DNA from: a virus
DNA: 30,031 nucleotides
Direction: 5' to 3' (one strand)
Virus record (IMG/VR): IMGVR_UViG_3300030102_000720
Location: 1 to 30,031 of that record
Shown: positions 13,897 to 23,152 of the stretch, piece after piece
Position numbering within the stretch: the first letter of the stretch is position 1
How the letters are laid out: every line of letters begins with the position of its first letter
Notes under the pieces: generated by a model
The model's input: the letters and a program-made list of their open reading frames with translations, nothing else
Databases searched by the model: none
Told to the model about the DNA's origin: nothing
Made by a program: the position numbers and the translations under genes

Positions 13897-16800
13897 TTTG
13901 ATAACTTATCCCAACCATAAAACTTAACAATAGGAAGTCGCCTTAACATACTATCTTCTGATATAAATGGTTTACCACCATCTTCTCTTGCTTGTCTTTC
14001 TGCTTCTCTTGCTTCAGCTTCTATAGATCTTAGTAATTGATTGTATTTATTTTTTGCAAATGTTTCAGTCATACTTGTGTCAAACAAAGGCCATGTTAAT
14101 TCAGAAGAACCAAATTCATCAATTGGCCTATCATAAATTAATGGTCTTATTTCATTGTTTTCATCTCTAAAGTAAGCATAAAACTGAGGAACATCACCAC
14201 CTTCAAACGGCACAAGAAATACTTCTTTTGTTTGTCCAGTAACTACTTTAGATTTTTTAGTAATTGTTTCACCACTTCTTGATTGGCGCTCAACATTTTC
14301 AAAATAGAATATATCTTGCGGCTCTCCTAATCTAAACTCTCTAGGCAACTGTTGATTTATTAACTTAATAAATTCAGCTTTTTCTTCTGGGTCTGGGAAA
14401 ACAATATCTAATGCCATTTTAGATAAACTTTCACCACGTTTAAAAGGAGCATTAGGATCTATTACATGTTCAGATGGTTTATAATTACGTTCAACATAAT
14501 CTTTTAATTCTTTAGTTATTTCTTCTGAATCTTTACCCATTCTTGCATACATTTCTGCAATAGGGGCTAACTCAGCAACTACATTTATATCACTAGTTAT
14601 TTTATCTCTAACAAATTCATTTGGCTTACCTTCTGCAAAAACTCTTTTAAAATTTTCAGTCGCAGCAGGAGAATCTTCTTGTTGTTTTATTTCTGCAAGT
14701 ATTTCATTTGCTGTTTTACTATCACCAAAAAACTTTTTTCGCACAACAACTTCTCTAAGAAGAGCTTCGTTTTTACCAAAAATATCTCCAAATCTATTGA
14801 CAGGACCAACAGGGCTTTCGTCATTTAATAATTGAAATGCATGTTCAAGTAATACATCATGATCGACTTCTGGTGCAGTACCACTTAAAAAATTATTAAG
14901 ACCAGATATTAAACTTTCTGGCATTGTAATTCTTGCTAGTGGATAAAATGCAGGTGTCAAAGATTTAGGATCAGCAGCAGAGGAAATGCCAAGATTATCT
15001 TGCATTACTTTATCCATATCTTCTCTATGTTCTTTTGTTTTGTTTGTATTTCCTGCTTTAAGAACTTCTTTTCTTAACTGTATTGCTTCATCTCTTTTTT
15101 TCTTTTCATCTTTGCGTTCTTGCTCAGCAGTGCGTATGTCAGTTTCTCTTTTTTCAAGAACCCTTATTATTTCTTTTTTACCTTCTGGGAAGTTACGAAT
15201 AAGATCTGTAAGCTCTTCTGCTATTTCTTTATTGCTTTTACTTAAATTTGCTATTGCAGGATCATCATTTTTACCATCACTTTGAATAAGTAAACTCATT
15301 GCGTTAAGATCTTGAGAGCTTGCATTTTGAGTATTATTTATTAATCCCTCTGCACCTGCTAATTTAACCCCATTTATAATATTATCTTTTTCAGAATCGC
15401 TTAAAATATTGCTAGGTGTACGAATAATTTTAGCCCCAAACTTTTCTAATTCTTCTCTTGTTAATGAACTAGATCTTGCGGCTTGAGCAATATTATTGCC
15501 CTCATCTTGTAAAACTTTTTTTGCAATATAGTTATTTACATTTTCTCTAGCTGTATTTTTTACTTCGCTCAAAAAGTTTGTAACAGTATTTGTTTGATTA
15601 GAGTCATACAATCCAGATGCTTTAATTTTTCTTACTACTTCTTTTTGGAAAGATGTTAGGTTTTGAATACCATCATTATCAGGAGATATAATTGCTAGTC
15701 TTAAAGAATCAACTTCACCATCTCTTGCTGCTATAGCTAAATAGTTTCTAAGCTCTTCTGCTTTAATATCTGAAATAATACTTGGGTCAGGTTTAACCCC
15801 AGCTTTTAAATAAACATCAAAATCGTTAGTTAAGTTTTCTATTTTATTTATTGAGTTAGTTATTGATGAATTTAATGTTATTAAAGCATCAGCATTTAAT
15901 TCTGGTTTGTCAAAATCATTGTAGGCAGAATTAAGACTATTATATGTACCTGCACTAAAAGCACCAATATTTGTCTCTACTCTTAATTTAAATTGATCGT
16001 AGTCAAGAGTCGCTTCATCTTTTAACTCTTCTAAATCATCTTTCTGTGCATCAATTATTCGTTGACGTTCAGCAAGTTCAGCAAGTTCAGCATCTCGATA
16101 ATCAGCAGAAAGTCTTTCTGCATATGTCATTACATTTTCTAAATCTTCTCGGGGTAAGTCTTTTGTAAATTTTAAAACATCTTCTAAATCATCAAGGTAT
16201 TCATTATTAAGATTTGTTGTTACTTTACCATCAGTTCTTATTGCCAACTCAAATTGAGTTCTCTGATAGTCATTCATCATAAACTTAGGATAAAGCCCTT
16301 CTATTTTACCAAATACATAGGCAACTCGTAGTTCAACACCATGCCTTTCACCAGTACCTTCTTTTAATAAAAATGCTGCTTCGCCATCTTTATTCTTAGC
16401 GACTCTTGCTTCTATAAATGCCTCTAGTTTTTTAGAGTCTTGATTTGTTTTACCAAATTCATAAGCTGTTTCTTTATCATCTTTATTAGATAAAAGTATA
16501 TGCTCACCAAGTTTTGTTCTATGCCTACTAGCGTTTAGTTTCCCTAAAGATAACTCTGCTTTGGCAAGTTCTAGTGCGCCTTGCTGTTCTACATAGTTTG
16601 TGTAAATAGTTGGCTTGCCATTTTGCTCTGTGCTAAATGCCATATTCTTAAGGTATTCATTTAAAGCACCAGTAACCTTACCAACATTATCAGGATCGTC
16701 TTGATATTTTAATATTAACTCATTTGTTTTTCTTTGAATATCAATAGATACTTCATTCTGGTATCTATCAAGTATTACCCTTTGATATGCTTCACCTGCG

Positions 16801-17075
16801 GCCCTGCCTAAAAAGCCTTCACCATTTAATTGATTCAATGCTTCTGGCTTACCAGTAAGGGGATTAATATTAATAATAGATTTTGAATCAGTTTGAAATG
16901 CTAACTGCTCACCCTCTTTGACAGCTTGAACACCCATCTCTTTTACAGATGCTTGAACAATCTGATTAGCAGCCCTGCCAATACTGCTATACTTTTCTAC
17001 GCCACCAGTATTTACAGATCTAACCCCAACAGGACCAACTGAGCCACTTGTCAATCTTTGTTTTATTACTGGCAT
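13893..17075 (-). CDS. Internal virion protein, T7 gp15 position (ejection protein)
   Basis: A 1060-residue, highly charged, largely alpha-helical protein with long coiled-coil-like runs (for example residues 320-350, ELAELAERQRIIDAQKDDLE, and 650-680, rich in Glu, Lys and Arg). It has no membrane segment and no recognised catalytic motif. T7 gp15 (747 residues) is also a large helical core protein that forms the ejection tube with gp14 and gp16; this one lies between gp14-like and gp16-like genes. The start overlaps the preceding stop by one base (TAATG). It is considerably longer than T7 gp15, so it may carry extra domains. Confidence 0.72.
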   Translation of the reverse strand: MPVIKQRLTSGSVGPVGVRSVNTGGVEKYSSIGRAANQIVQASVKEMGVQAVKEGEQLAFQTDSKSIININPLTGKPEALNQLNGEGFLGRAAGEAYQRVILDRYQNEVSIDIQRKTNELILKYQDDPDNVGKVTGALNEYLKNMAFSTEQNGKPTIYTNYVEQQGALELAKAELSLGKLNASRHRTKLGEHILLSNKDDKETAYEFGKTNQDSKKLEAFIEARVAKNKDGEAAFLLKEGTGERHGVELRVAYVFGKIEGLYPKFMMNDYQRTQFELAIRTDGKVTTNLNNEYLDDLEDVLKFTKDLPREDLENVMTYAERLSADYRDAELAELAERQRIIDAQKDDLEELKDEATLDYDQFKLRVETNIGAFSAGTYNSLNSAYNDFDKPELNADALITLNSSITNSINKIENLTNDFDVYLKAGVKPDPSIISDIKAEELRNYLAIAARDGEVDSLRLAIISPDNDGIQNLTSFQKEVVRKIKASGLYDSNQTNTVTNFLSEVKNTARENVNNYIAKKVLQDEGNNIAQAARSSSLTREELEKFGAKIIRTPSNILSDSEKDNIINGVKLAGAEGLINNTQNASSQDLNAMSLLIQSDGKNDDPAIANLSKSNKEIAEELTDLIRNFPEGKKEIIRVLEKRETDIRTAEQERKDEKKKRDEAIQLRKEVLKAGNTNKTKEHREDMDKVMQDNLGISSAADPKSLTPAFYPLARITMPESLISGLNNFLSGTAPEVDHDVLLEHAFQLLNDESPVGPVNRFGDIFGKNEALLREVVVRKKFFGDSKTANEILAEIKQQEDSPAATENFKRVFAEGKPNEFVRDKITSDINVVAELAPIAEMYARMGKDSEEITKELKDYVERNYKPSEHVIDPNAPFKRGESLSKMALDIVFPDPEEKAEFIKLINQQLPREFRLGEPQDIFYFENVERQSRSGETITKKSKVVTGQTKEVFLVPFEGGDVPQFYAYFRDENNEIRPLIYDRPIDEFGSSELTWPLFDTSMTETFAKNKYNQLLRSIEAEAREAERQAREDGGKPFISEDSMLRRLPIVKFYGWDKLSK

Positions 17076-17581
17076 TAGGCTACATCCTTATTACTTTTAA
17101 ATAAATTGCTAACAGAAGGTGGCATATTAAGAGCTATGTCAGCTATATTACTTAAGAAGTTTGCATTAGATGTTGACCTCATACCTGCTGCTGCATTTTG
17201 GCCATATGTGTAAGATGTTGCCGCTTGTGCTGCATACTTAGCTTCTAAAAGCCTTGCTTGCCTGTCTATGTTCTCTATATCTTCTTGTGCAATTTTTCTA
17301 TTTTTTCTTAAATACGCCTCTACAGATCTATCTGAAGATGCAATTTTTGCGCTAAAAAAAGCAGTGTTCTGTTTTTCAGCTTCTAGTGCTTCATTCATTC
17401 TTCTATTACTTGCGTCTATAGCCTGAGCTTTTGCTAAGAATAGCTCAGAAACATACTGACGAGCCTCAAGCTGACCAATTTTTTTTCTTTCTTCCGCAGC
17501 TTTTTTTTCTGCCGACCTTTGGTCAAAAGTACTCTTAACACCTAAAAATGTTGCAAATGCAGTAAGAGGATTAATACCCAT
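17075..17581 (-). CDS. Internal virion protein, T7 gp14 position
   Basis: A 168-residue protein, close in size to T7 gp14 (196 residues). It starts with a short hydrophobic segment (INPLTAFATFLGV), continues as a long Ala/Glu/Arg-rich helix (about residues 20-125), and ends in a Gly/Ser/Asn-rich part. T7 gp14 inserts in the host outer membrane during DNA ejection. Position after the tail tubular B-like gene and before two very large virion proteins matches the T7 order 12-14-15-16. One-base overlaps on both sides indicate strong translational coupling. Confidence 0.72.
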   Translation of the reverse strand: MGINPLTAFATFLGVKSTFDQRSAEKKAAEERKKIGQLEARQYVSELFLAKAQAIDASNRRMNEALEAEKQNTAFFSAKIASSDRSVEAYLRKNRKIAQEDIENIDRQARLLEAKYAAQAATSYTYGQNAAAGMRSTSNANFLSNIADIALNMPPSVSNLFKSNKDVA

Positions 17582-19851
17582 TAGAAAGACACCTCCGCGA
17601 CTAAACCATTAACTTGAATAAACATAGGCGCAGTTTGCGTTACCGTAACTTGCGGATCTTTATTATATCCTAGTAAGTAGAACTCCCTTTTGCCTGTAAC
17701 TGCTTGTCTTGGTTGGCTAAAGTCATTGTTTACTTTTCTGATTATTAACTTTTTGTTATTTACCGAAACAGAGAGAGTTTCTGATAAATCAAGTATTACT
17801 CTAGATAAACTTCTAGGCTGTCCTGTTTCTGGGCCAATAGCAGTATTAACATCTATAGGATTAGTTTTTAACTCTACATCAAAACCAAAACCTACCTGAC
17901 AGCTTGTAAGAGAAGCGTCTACAGAGGAAACATCAACTTGACCACCAGACACCGTAAACTTTCCTAAGTAGTCTGTAGCACTTATTACATCGACTTCTGC
18001 ACCATTCTCAAAAAAGTTTGATACAGTAAATACTCCTGCTGTTCCTGAGTATGTGTTGCCAAGATCTAAGCTTACGTTTTGATTTAATTCAGTGAATACA
18101 AAACTATTTGTACCAGATCCAAGATCTGTTTTAATGACAGCAAAAACCCTGTTATCAATAGCAGTAACAGAGTGAAATGATCCGTTAGTTTCAAATCTTG
18201 TCCACCCTGCAACTCCTTCAATCCTGTTTAAATTATAAACAGCAATCTCACCAGTATAGTTCTGAGCAAAAACAAATGACTCAGCAGTATTTACCGCACC
18301 ACTAATCACACACATTTGAACAGGATCGCTTATTAAATGAGAAGAAAGCAATGAAATAGGATCGGCTTTATAAGCATTTTCACTATCATCATAAACAAAT
18401 TGACGTATCATCTTACCGCCAACCTGACCAAAAATAGTAGCGCCATAAAAAGGTTGAGGTCTTACGAATGTAGAGCCAAAAGATGTTTGCCTTTTTACTC
18501 TAGCATTTGTTGGGGTAATAGGTTCGTTCTCAAATGTAGGAATATAAAATTCAGAACCTGCGGTAAAAATATGTATATCCCTATTAGAAACAAAATGACG
18601 TATGGTTGCTACTTCACCAATACTCATAATTAATTCAAGACTATCATCGTCCGAAGCATCGCCTATATCAAAGTTATAATATAAACCAGACTTGCTTGCC
18701 CAGACAGTATCAGGCTGAGAAAGAGTTCCACCAAACCAAAGTCTATTTTCATGAAACCCAACAGCAGCAGGATATCCACGCAATGAAGAATATGATTGTT
18801 CGAAAAAATCTTCAGTTGGTGCATTAGTAACAATTTGCAAAACACCACCACCATCTTCTGAAGTATTTGCAGAAGAACCTGCGGTTATAGTATATCTATT
18901 TTCATCAAGAACTTTAACTATAGTTTTATTGCCATTTATTTGATTGGCGCTAATACCACCAACATCACTTGCATTTCTTACTACAATAGCATCATTTACT
19001 AACATATTATGGTTAATATGGGTTATTTCTAATGTAGAAGAACCACTAGTTGTTCTAATTGCACTAGGATCAAGCTCAACAAACAATTCATCTACAATAG
19101 TACCATGAGCCTGAGTAGATGAATTAACAGAAGTAATATATATTTCTGCCTCATGGTATAATAAACTTACACCAACATGTTTAGAATCGGGATAACTACT
19201 ACCAACTAGCGATCCTGTTGTGTCAAAATATGGGGCGCTTGTTGTAAGTGTAACACCAGTTCCAGTTGTAGTTAATGGATCTAAAGTAACGCCAGATGGT
19301 GCAAATTTATAATATGGTTGGTGAATCTTTCCACCACCTGCCCTAACCTGAAATGTAAAAGGCTCTACCTGAAAACTATTTAATCCTGTTCTTACTATTT
19401 GTTGACACATAAAAGTATTGTGGCAAAGAAATAAAATATCGCCACCTTGAGCATATGTCATTTCGTGTAAGTAAGCCTGATCCCATTGCAAAGATGCACC
19501 ATCTACATCTTGAGTAAGCGTAGTAGCTAAACTTAATGCACCAGTTGTAGGGTTAATAAAAAATATTTCACATTTTTGATGTGAAAATGCTATAACGTAT
19601 CTTTCATCATCTGAAAAAATAAACGGTATTAACCTTATCTGCTGCCTTATAGTTGTATCTTCTGTTACACCAGTAAAATCATGCAGTGCTTGAAACCCAC
19701 CTCTTTTAGCCACACCGCCTTCTGTTCTTATAAAAAAGTTTTTTACACTTTGAGCAGAAGAATTATAAATAGGAGAATCCGTCCTTGAAACCAAAGACGG
19801 ACTAATTTCACCATACTGAAAATTTGTAATTGGTATTCTTGCTTTTTGCAT
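17581..19851 (-). CDS. Tail tubular protein B-like (T7 gp12) tail nozzle protein
   Basis: A 756-residue protein, about the length of T7 gp12 (794). The N-terminus has the familiar NFQYGEISPSLVSRTD pattern followed by NFFIRTEGGVAKRGGF, seen in podoviral tail tube and nozzle proteins. The rest is beta-rich, as expected for the nozzle that joins the tail hub to the fibers. It abuts the tail tubular A-like gene (TAA then ATG) and overlaps the gp14-like gene by one base. It should form a hexameric nozzle through which DNA and ejection proteins pass. Confidence 0.82.
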   Translation of the reverse strand: MQKARIPITNFQYGEISPSLVSRTDSPIYNSSAQSVKNFFIRTEGGVAKRGGFQALHDFTGVTEDTTIRQQIRLIPFIFSDDERYVIAFSHQKCEIFFINPTTGALSLATTLTQDVDGASLQWDQAYLHEMTYAQGGDILFLCHNTFMCQQIVRTGLNSFQVEPFTFQVRAGGGKIHQPYYKFAPSGVTLDPLTTTGTGVTLTTSAPYFDTTGSLVGSSYPDSKHVGVSLLYHEAEIYITSVNSSTQAHGTIVDELFVELDPSAIRTTSGSSTLEITHINHNMLVNDAIVVRNASDVGGISANQINGNKTIVKVLDENRYTITAGSSANTSEDGGGVLQIVTNAPTEDFFEQSYSSLRGYPAAVGFHENRLWFGGTLSQPDTVWASKSGLYYNFDIGDASDDDSLELIMSIGEVATIRHFVSNRDIHIFTAGSEFYIPTFENEPITPTNARVKRQTSFGSTFVRPQPFYGATIFGQVGGKMIRQFVYDDSENAYKADPISLLSSHLISDPVQMCVISGAVNTAESFVFAQNYTGEIAVYNLNRIEGVAGWTRFETNGSFHSVTAIDNRVFAVIKTDLGSGTNSFVFTELNQNVSLDLGNTYSGTAGVFTVSNFFENGAEVDVISATDYLGKFTVSGGQVDVSSVDASLTSCQVGFGFDVELKTNPIDVNTAIGPETGQPRSLSRVILDLSETLSVSVNNKKLIIRKVNNDFSQPRQAVTGKREFYLLGYNKDPQVTVTQTAPMFIQVNGLVAEVSF

Positions 19852-20436
19852 TTAGCTTCGCCTATTCGTAATAAACCTCGATGTTGTTATTTTTCTTGTT
19901 GTTTGTTGTTGTGAGTCAATAGATCTAGCTTTGGCAAGAAGTCTTACATACTGCTGATCCATTAATAAAGCTAAGCTTTGATCTCTAATTAACGCAGTAG
20001 CAAATACAGTTGCCATTGCATATTCTACGCAAACAGAAAAATATGAAGGCCAGTAAACTTCTTCAACCCTATATGTATAATCAGCTATCAGTTCATCTGA
20101 AACATCAGCATCACAAAAAACTTTACTCCCATAAACATTATATTCAATTTGATAGTCTCTTACAGTAACCGCATGTAAGAATATATGTTCTGGCAATTGA
20201 TAGGCAGCATTAAAACGACCAGTAGGAGCGTCACTTAATCTGTTAAGTATTGCTTGATTAGTAGCAAATCTCCACCGTGTAGATGTAAGATTAGTTCTTG
20301 CAATATCTTCATACATATTACCTGCAATTAAAGCTTCTGTTGTATCATCATTAAAAGAAGTAATAGGCTCTGCACCAACTAAAATAAGTGCTCGGCTACA
20401 TATATCAATTGCGCTATTTGCAGGTGTGCTAGTCAT
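19852..20436 (-). CDS. Tail tubular protein A-like (T7 gp11) adaptor
   Basis: A 194-residue protein, matching T7 gp11 (196) in length and place. Its helical N-terminus (SAIDICSRALILVGAEPITS) and the following region (ARTNLTSTRWRFATNQAIL, PEHIFLHAV) are typical of gp11/gp4-type head-tail adaptors, which form the ring below the portal and hold the fibers in T7. The ribosome site AGAGG lies just after the terminator at 20452-20474 and can pair with CCTCT upstream of it. It abuts the gp12-like gene, as in T7. Confidence 0.8.
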   Translation of the reverse strand: MTSTPANSAIDICSRALILVGAEPITSFNDDTTEALIAGNMYEDIARTNLTSTRWRFATNQAILNRLSDAPTGRFNAAYQLPEHIFLHAVTVRDYQIEYNVYGSKVFCDADVSDELIADYTYRVEEVYWPSYFSVCVEYAMATVFATALIRDQSLALLMDQQYVRLLAKARSIDSQQQTTRKITTSRFITNRRS

Positions 20437-20451
20437 TGTAAACCTCTATGT

Positions 20452-20474
20452 AAAGAGAGGGGGCTTTCGCCCCC
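20452..20474 (-). terminator. Intrinsic terminator after capsid and decoration genes
   Basis: On the minus strand GGGGGC (20474-20469) pairs with GCCCCC (20464-20459) closed by a GAAA tetraloop, followed by TCTCTTT. The stem is very strong, the U-tract is interrupted. The place matches T7, whose main late terminator follows the capsid gene. Probably partial, since tail genes follow with no visible promoter motif. CCTCT (20460-20456) can alternatively pair with AGAGG (20447-20443), the ribosome site of the next gene. Confidence 0.72.
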
Positions 20475-20480
20475 ACCCTA

Positions 20481-20744
20481 TTAGTCAGTGTCAGTTACAC
20501 TAATTGCTGTACCATCCGATATATCGACTACAGAACCAGTGTTTGACAATACTACTGCCACACTCATAGTAGGCGCGTCACTGTCTAGTACAAAAATAGC
20601 ATCGCCAACATTTAACATGCTAGCAGCGTCATTAAAGTAACCAGAAACGCGAACTACTGTCATGGCATCAGTTGAGTCATAAAACCAAAGGCTATGACCA
20701 CCACCACCTGCCATACGAGAAAGACCTGATGCAGAATAAGCCAT
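20481..20744 (-). CDS. Small structural protein, probable capsid decoration protein
   Basis: An 87-residue beta-rich protein (contains WFYDSTDAMTVVRVSGYFND, VGDAIFVLDSD and VVDISDGTAISVTDTD) with no charged coiled coil or membrane segment. Small beta-rich proteins of this type directly after the capsid gene are common in marine phages, and I suspect a head decoration or minor capsid role, comparable in position to cement proteins. A strong ribosome site (AGAGGAGG) suggests high expression similar to the capsid. It is separated from the tail genes by a terminator. Function inferred from place and fold type. Confidence 0.6.
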   Translation of the reverse strand: MAYSASGLSRMAGGGGHSLWFYDSTDAMTVVRVSGYFNDAASMLNVGDAIFVLDSDAPTMSVAVVLSNTGSVVDISDGTAISVTDTD

Positions 20745-20758
20745 TTTAAATCCTCCTC

Positions 20759-21568
20759 TTAGTTATTGTCTAGGACTTCGTAGATACCGTTATCATCGAT
20801 AGCTACTGCGCCCATTGACATCATTGATGTTGCTAAGTGAGATACTTTTTCAGCAACATAGTTTACTTCAGTTTGAACATCAGAGTTCACACCAATACCT
20901 ACAGCAGTTGTATGGTAAGCAAAGTTTTTACCACCTGCTACAGCAGACGTTGAAAAGATCTTGAAGCCCAAGAACTCTTTCATTGTCATACCACCTGCGA
21001 ATGGTAGGTTTTGCGGGCCAACAAAGTCTGATGATGCAAACTCATTAATTGCAAACAAATCAGCGTATCCTGCAGGAGACATCGCAAGATAGCGTTGCCC
21101 ATCTTCTGGAACATCTGCCGTACCCATTGTTTCAAACAATGATAAAAGATCTGCTTTTTCAACAGCAGAGCTAGTGTCATGTATTTGAGTAGAGTTAGCA
21201 CCTGCATCCATAGCAGCGATGATAAGCTCATCTGTTTTTCTACCAAGAGCAGCAGCAGCAGATTGCGCTACAGCTTGACGCTCGTTGATATTTGTTTTCA
21301 ACTCATCAAGCTTATCGATGTATTCAGCAGCATAGAAGTCGCTCATTGATACTTCGACGTTGGTGTGTACTAGCTCCATAGGAGTTACATTACCATTGCG
21401 TGATTTTGTTGAGGCTGATCCAGTGCCTATTTTCTGGAATCGTGCAGTTGACCCTGACACATTTGTAGAGCGAATAGTATTCCGTAGCTTGGAACCCATA
21501 CGCTGATACGCCATGTGAACTTCAGTTTCAAACTGCTTTATAAAGGCTTGGTCTATAGTATTAGCCAT
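20759..21568 (-). CDS. Major capsid protein
   Basis: A 269-residue protein, at the short end for HK97-fold capsid proteins but typical of one podoviral 'phage capsid' family. The N-terminus (IDQAFIKQFETEVHMAYQ) is followed by a Ser/Thr-rich glycine-containing region (VSGSTARFQKIG), as expected for the N-arm and E-loop. AAALGRKTDELIIAAMDAG matches the long spine helix, and the P-domain and A-domain region ends with VSHLATSMMSMGAVAIDDNGIYEV. It lies after scaffold and before decoration and tail genes, as in T7 (gp9-gp10-gp11). AAGGA precedes the ATG by 9 bases. A repeat of the late motif lies 134 bases upstream. Confidence 0.87.
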   Translation of the reverse strand: MANTIDQAFIKQFETEVHMAYQRMGSKLRNTIRSTNVSGSTARFQKIGTGSASTKSRNGNVTPMELVHTNVEVSMSDFYAAEYIDKLDELKTNINERQAVAQSAAAALGRKTDELIIAAMDAGANSTQIHDTSSAVEKADLLSLFETMGTADVPEDGQRYLAMSPAGYADLFAINEFASSDFVGPQNLPFAGGMTMKEFLGFKIFSTSAVAGGKNFAYHTTAVGIGVNSDVQTEVNYVAEKVSHLATSMMSMGAVAIDDNGIYEVLDNN

Positions 21569-21647
21569 TTTTACAGTCCTTAATTGAGTTTCCGATTGCT
21601 ACGAGTGTCCACGTTTACACGTCAATTCGGGTATCCATAAGGGCCGA

Positions 21648-22205
21648 TCAATGCACTATGGGTCGTAATATTTCATTATTAACATCAAAATTTTCAGAAT
21701 TGCAACGCACAAATTCAACAAATCTATTATCATTGCTCATTTCGACAGGCTCAAAGCCAAGCCAACATGCCCAATTTAGCATATGTTCATTCTTAGAAAG
21801 AATAGTCATAGTGATTATTGGATGCAATTTATCAAACATATTTAACAAAGACTTAGACATCTTTGCTGTTAATACAATGTTATGCTCTAAACTATTTGCA
21901 AATATAGTAAACATTTGTGGAGTATCTTCAAAAAAAGAAAGACCACCTACAAAAACTATATTACCATATTTATTCCTACAAATGTAAGATTCTGTTGAAT
22001 TGAATATCTCAAATAGCGCCTGTTCTACAGAATCATAACCAAAGTCTTTTACCTCTACTTTGTTAGCAGGGTGCATAATACTTTCAAATTCTTTAACATG
22101 ATAATGTTTCATTGGGGTAAGATATGCCTTACCCCTTTGAATTATCTTCTTTTCATCTGTTATAGAGTTTTTGGAAACCATCATTGACTTCCTGTATAAA
22201 GTCAT
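21648..22205 (-). CDS. GNAT acetyltransferase-like protein (T7 gp13-like)
   Basis: A 185-residue protein resembling T7 gp13 and the DUF2833 family: a central VEQALFEIFNSTESYIC, a beta-hairpin with IVFVGGLSFFEDTPQMFTIF, and NEHMLNWACWLGFEP, which matches the C-terminal W-x2-x-LGF motif of GNAT folds. In T7, gp13 is needed for correct assembly of the internal core, though it lies later in the genome; here it sits between scaffold and capsid. The start at 22205 has AAGGAG 9 bases upstream and lies 53 bases inside the scaffold gene. A perfect hairpin occurs in its early coding sequence. An acetyl-CoA binding site is not clearly visible, so activity is doubtful. Confidence 0.65.
   Translation of the reverse strand: MTLYRKSMMVSKNSITDEKKIIQRGKAYLTPMKHYHVKEFESIMHPANKVEVKDFGYDSVEQALFEIFNSTESYICRNKYGNIVFVGGLSFFEDTPQMFTIFANSLEHNIVLTAKMSKSLLNMFDKLHPIITMTILSKNEHMLNWACWLGFEPVEMSNDNRFVEFVRCNSENFDVNNEILRPIVH
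21703..21712 (-). promoter_or_regulatory. Late promoter-like motif copy 2 (before major capsid)
   Basis: Minus strand TTGTGCGTTG followed by CA, inside the 3' end of the GNAT-like gene, in the codons for FVRCN. It lies upstream of the capsid gene start at 21568 with a 79-base gap between genes that would be a long 5' leader. In T7 the strongest late promoter has the same relation to the capsid gene. Inferred from recurrence. Confidence 0.5.
22114..22135 (-). other. Perfect hairpin within the GNAT-like gene
   Basis: Minus strand GGGGTAAG (22135-22128), loop GCATAT, CTTACCCC (22121-22114), eight perfect pairs with no U-tract on either side. It covers codons for QRGKAYLTP, about 18 bases beyond the scaffold stop, and is immediately followed by an in-frame ATG at 22112. 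It could be an RNA processing site or could damp expression of the GNAT-like gene relative to scaffold. Confidence 0.45.
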
Positions 22206-22896
22206 TGTTTCTCCTTGCAGGATGCCAGTACCTCTCGTCTTGCATCATCTCTCTCAAACCTGCTTCTGTAATTTTACCAGATGGTGTTCCGTCACTACCT
22301 AATGATGGAGACTGTAGTTTTTCCATAATAAACTCAAGAGTCTCTAAACCTTCGGCTGTTTCGGTAAGCCTTTCTATAGAGTCCATATAATCTTCTGGAA
22401 AAAATTGTTTAGAAAATAAAGCCGCAGCCTCTATCCTAGCATTAGCATTATCACCAAGTTTTTCTATCTCAGCATCAGTATCTATCATTTCTGCCTGAGT
22501 TGCTTGCATTACTTTTTCAATGCCTTCTTCAAACTCAGATTGACTAAAGCCATAAGTATATGCGTGATCTGCCCACCACTTTAACACATCACTATCTATA
22601 GCACTTTCCTCATCTATATAGTCAGGAAGTTGATAGTCACCTGCGCTATCTGGCCTATCTTTAAAACTCTCAGCTTCAATCTCTTTTAGGACTTCAGCAC
22701 GAATATCTTCGTCCTTAGTGCCTAGCTTAGACTCAAGCTCTTTATATGCTTTAGCTAAGTCCTCACCAGACTTGTATTTCTCAGGCAACCATTCTGGTCG
22801 ATCTTCTGTCTTAGCCTCTAAATCTTCTGCTACTACAAAGTCTCTTTCCTCTTGTGGAGGTATTGTTGCTTCTGCTTCTTGAACTTCTTCATTCAT
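22153..22896 (-). CDS. Capsid scaffolding protein
   Basis: A 247-residue very acidic, helical protein with the T7 gp9-type motif RPEWLPEKYKSGEDLAKAY (about residues 33-51) followed by KELESKLG. The C-terminal part contains a basic patch (ERYWHPARRNNDF) that would contact the capsid protein, as in other scaffolds. It directs procapsid assembly and leaves before packaging. It lies between the Bbp19-like gene (8-base overlap) and capsid, as expected. The ending overlaps the GNAT-like gene by 53 bases. Confidence 0.82.
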   Translation of the reverse strand: MNEEVQEAEATIPPQEERDFVVAEDLEAKTEDRPEWLPEKYKSGEDLAKAYKELESKLGTKDEDIRAEVLKEIEAESFKDRPDSAGDYQLPDYIDEESAIDSDVLKWWADHAYTYGFSQSEFEEGIEKVMQATQAEMIDTDAEIEKLGDNANARIEAAALFSKQFFPEDYMDSIERLTETAEGLETLEFIMEKLQSPSLGSDGTPSGKITEAGLREMMQDERYWHPARRNNDFIQEVNDGFQKLYNR

Positions 22897-23152
22897 TATT
22901 CTTTACCTTATGTGATCTCTGAATATGACGCTCTATTAAGCCAACAAGATACCGTTGACCTTCTAAATGACGCAACTCATCAGTAGAAATATTAGGACCA
23001 CTAACCATTTCTATAGTTATACTACGCAAGTATTTAAGAATTTCTTGACCAGTAGGCTGAGAAAATACAGAGCCAAAGTTAAGGCTTATCTTATCTTCTT
23101 CTGCTTTCTTTCTTGCTATTCCGTCTAAACCAATATGACTATTCTGCGGCAA
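22889..23152 (-). CDS. Bbp19-like small phage protein
   Basis: An 87-residue protein with the pattern FGSVFSQPTGQEILKYLRS, then ELRHLEGQRYLVGLIERHI, matching the Bbp19-like phage domain I know from podoviral gene clusters between portal and scaffold. The start is TTG at 23152: there is no ATG before residue 50, AGGA lies 7 bases upstream, and the gene overlaps the portal by 14 bases. Its function is unknown; the constant place suggests a role in head assembly. Confidence 0.72.
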   Translation of the reverse strand: MPQNSHIGLDGIARKKAEEDKISLNFGSVFSQPTGQEILKYLRSITIEMVSGPNISTDELRHLEGQRYLVGLIERHIQRSHKVKNNE

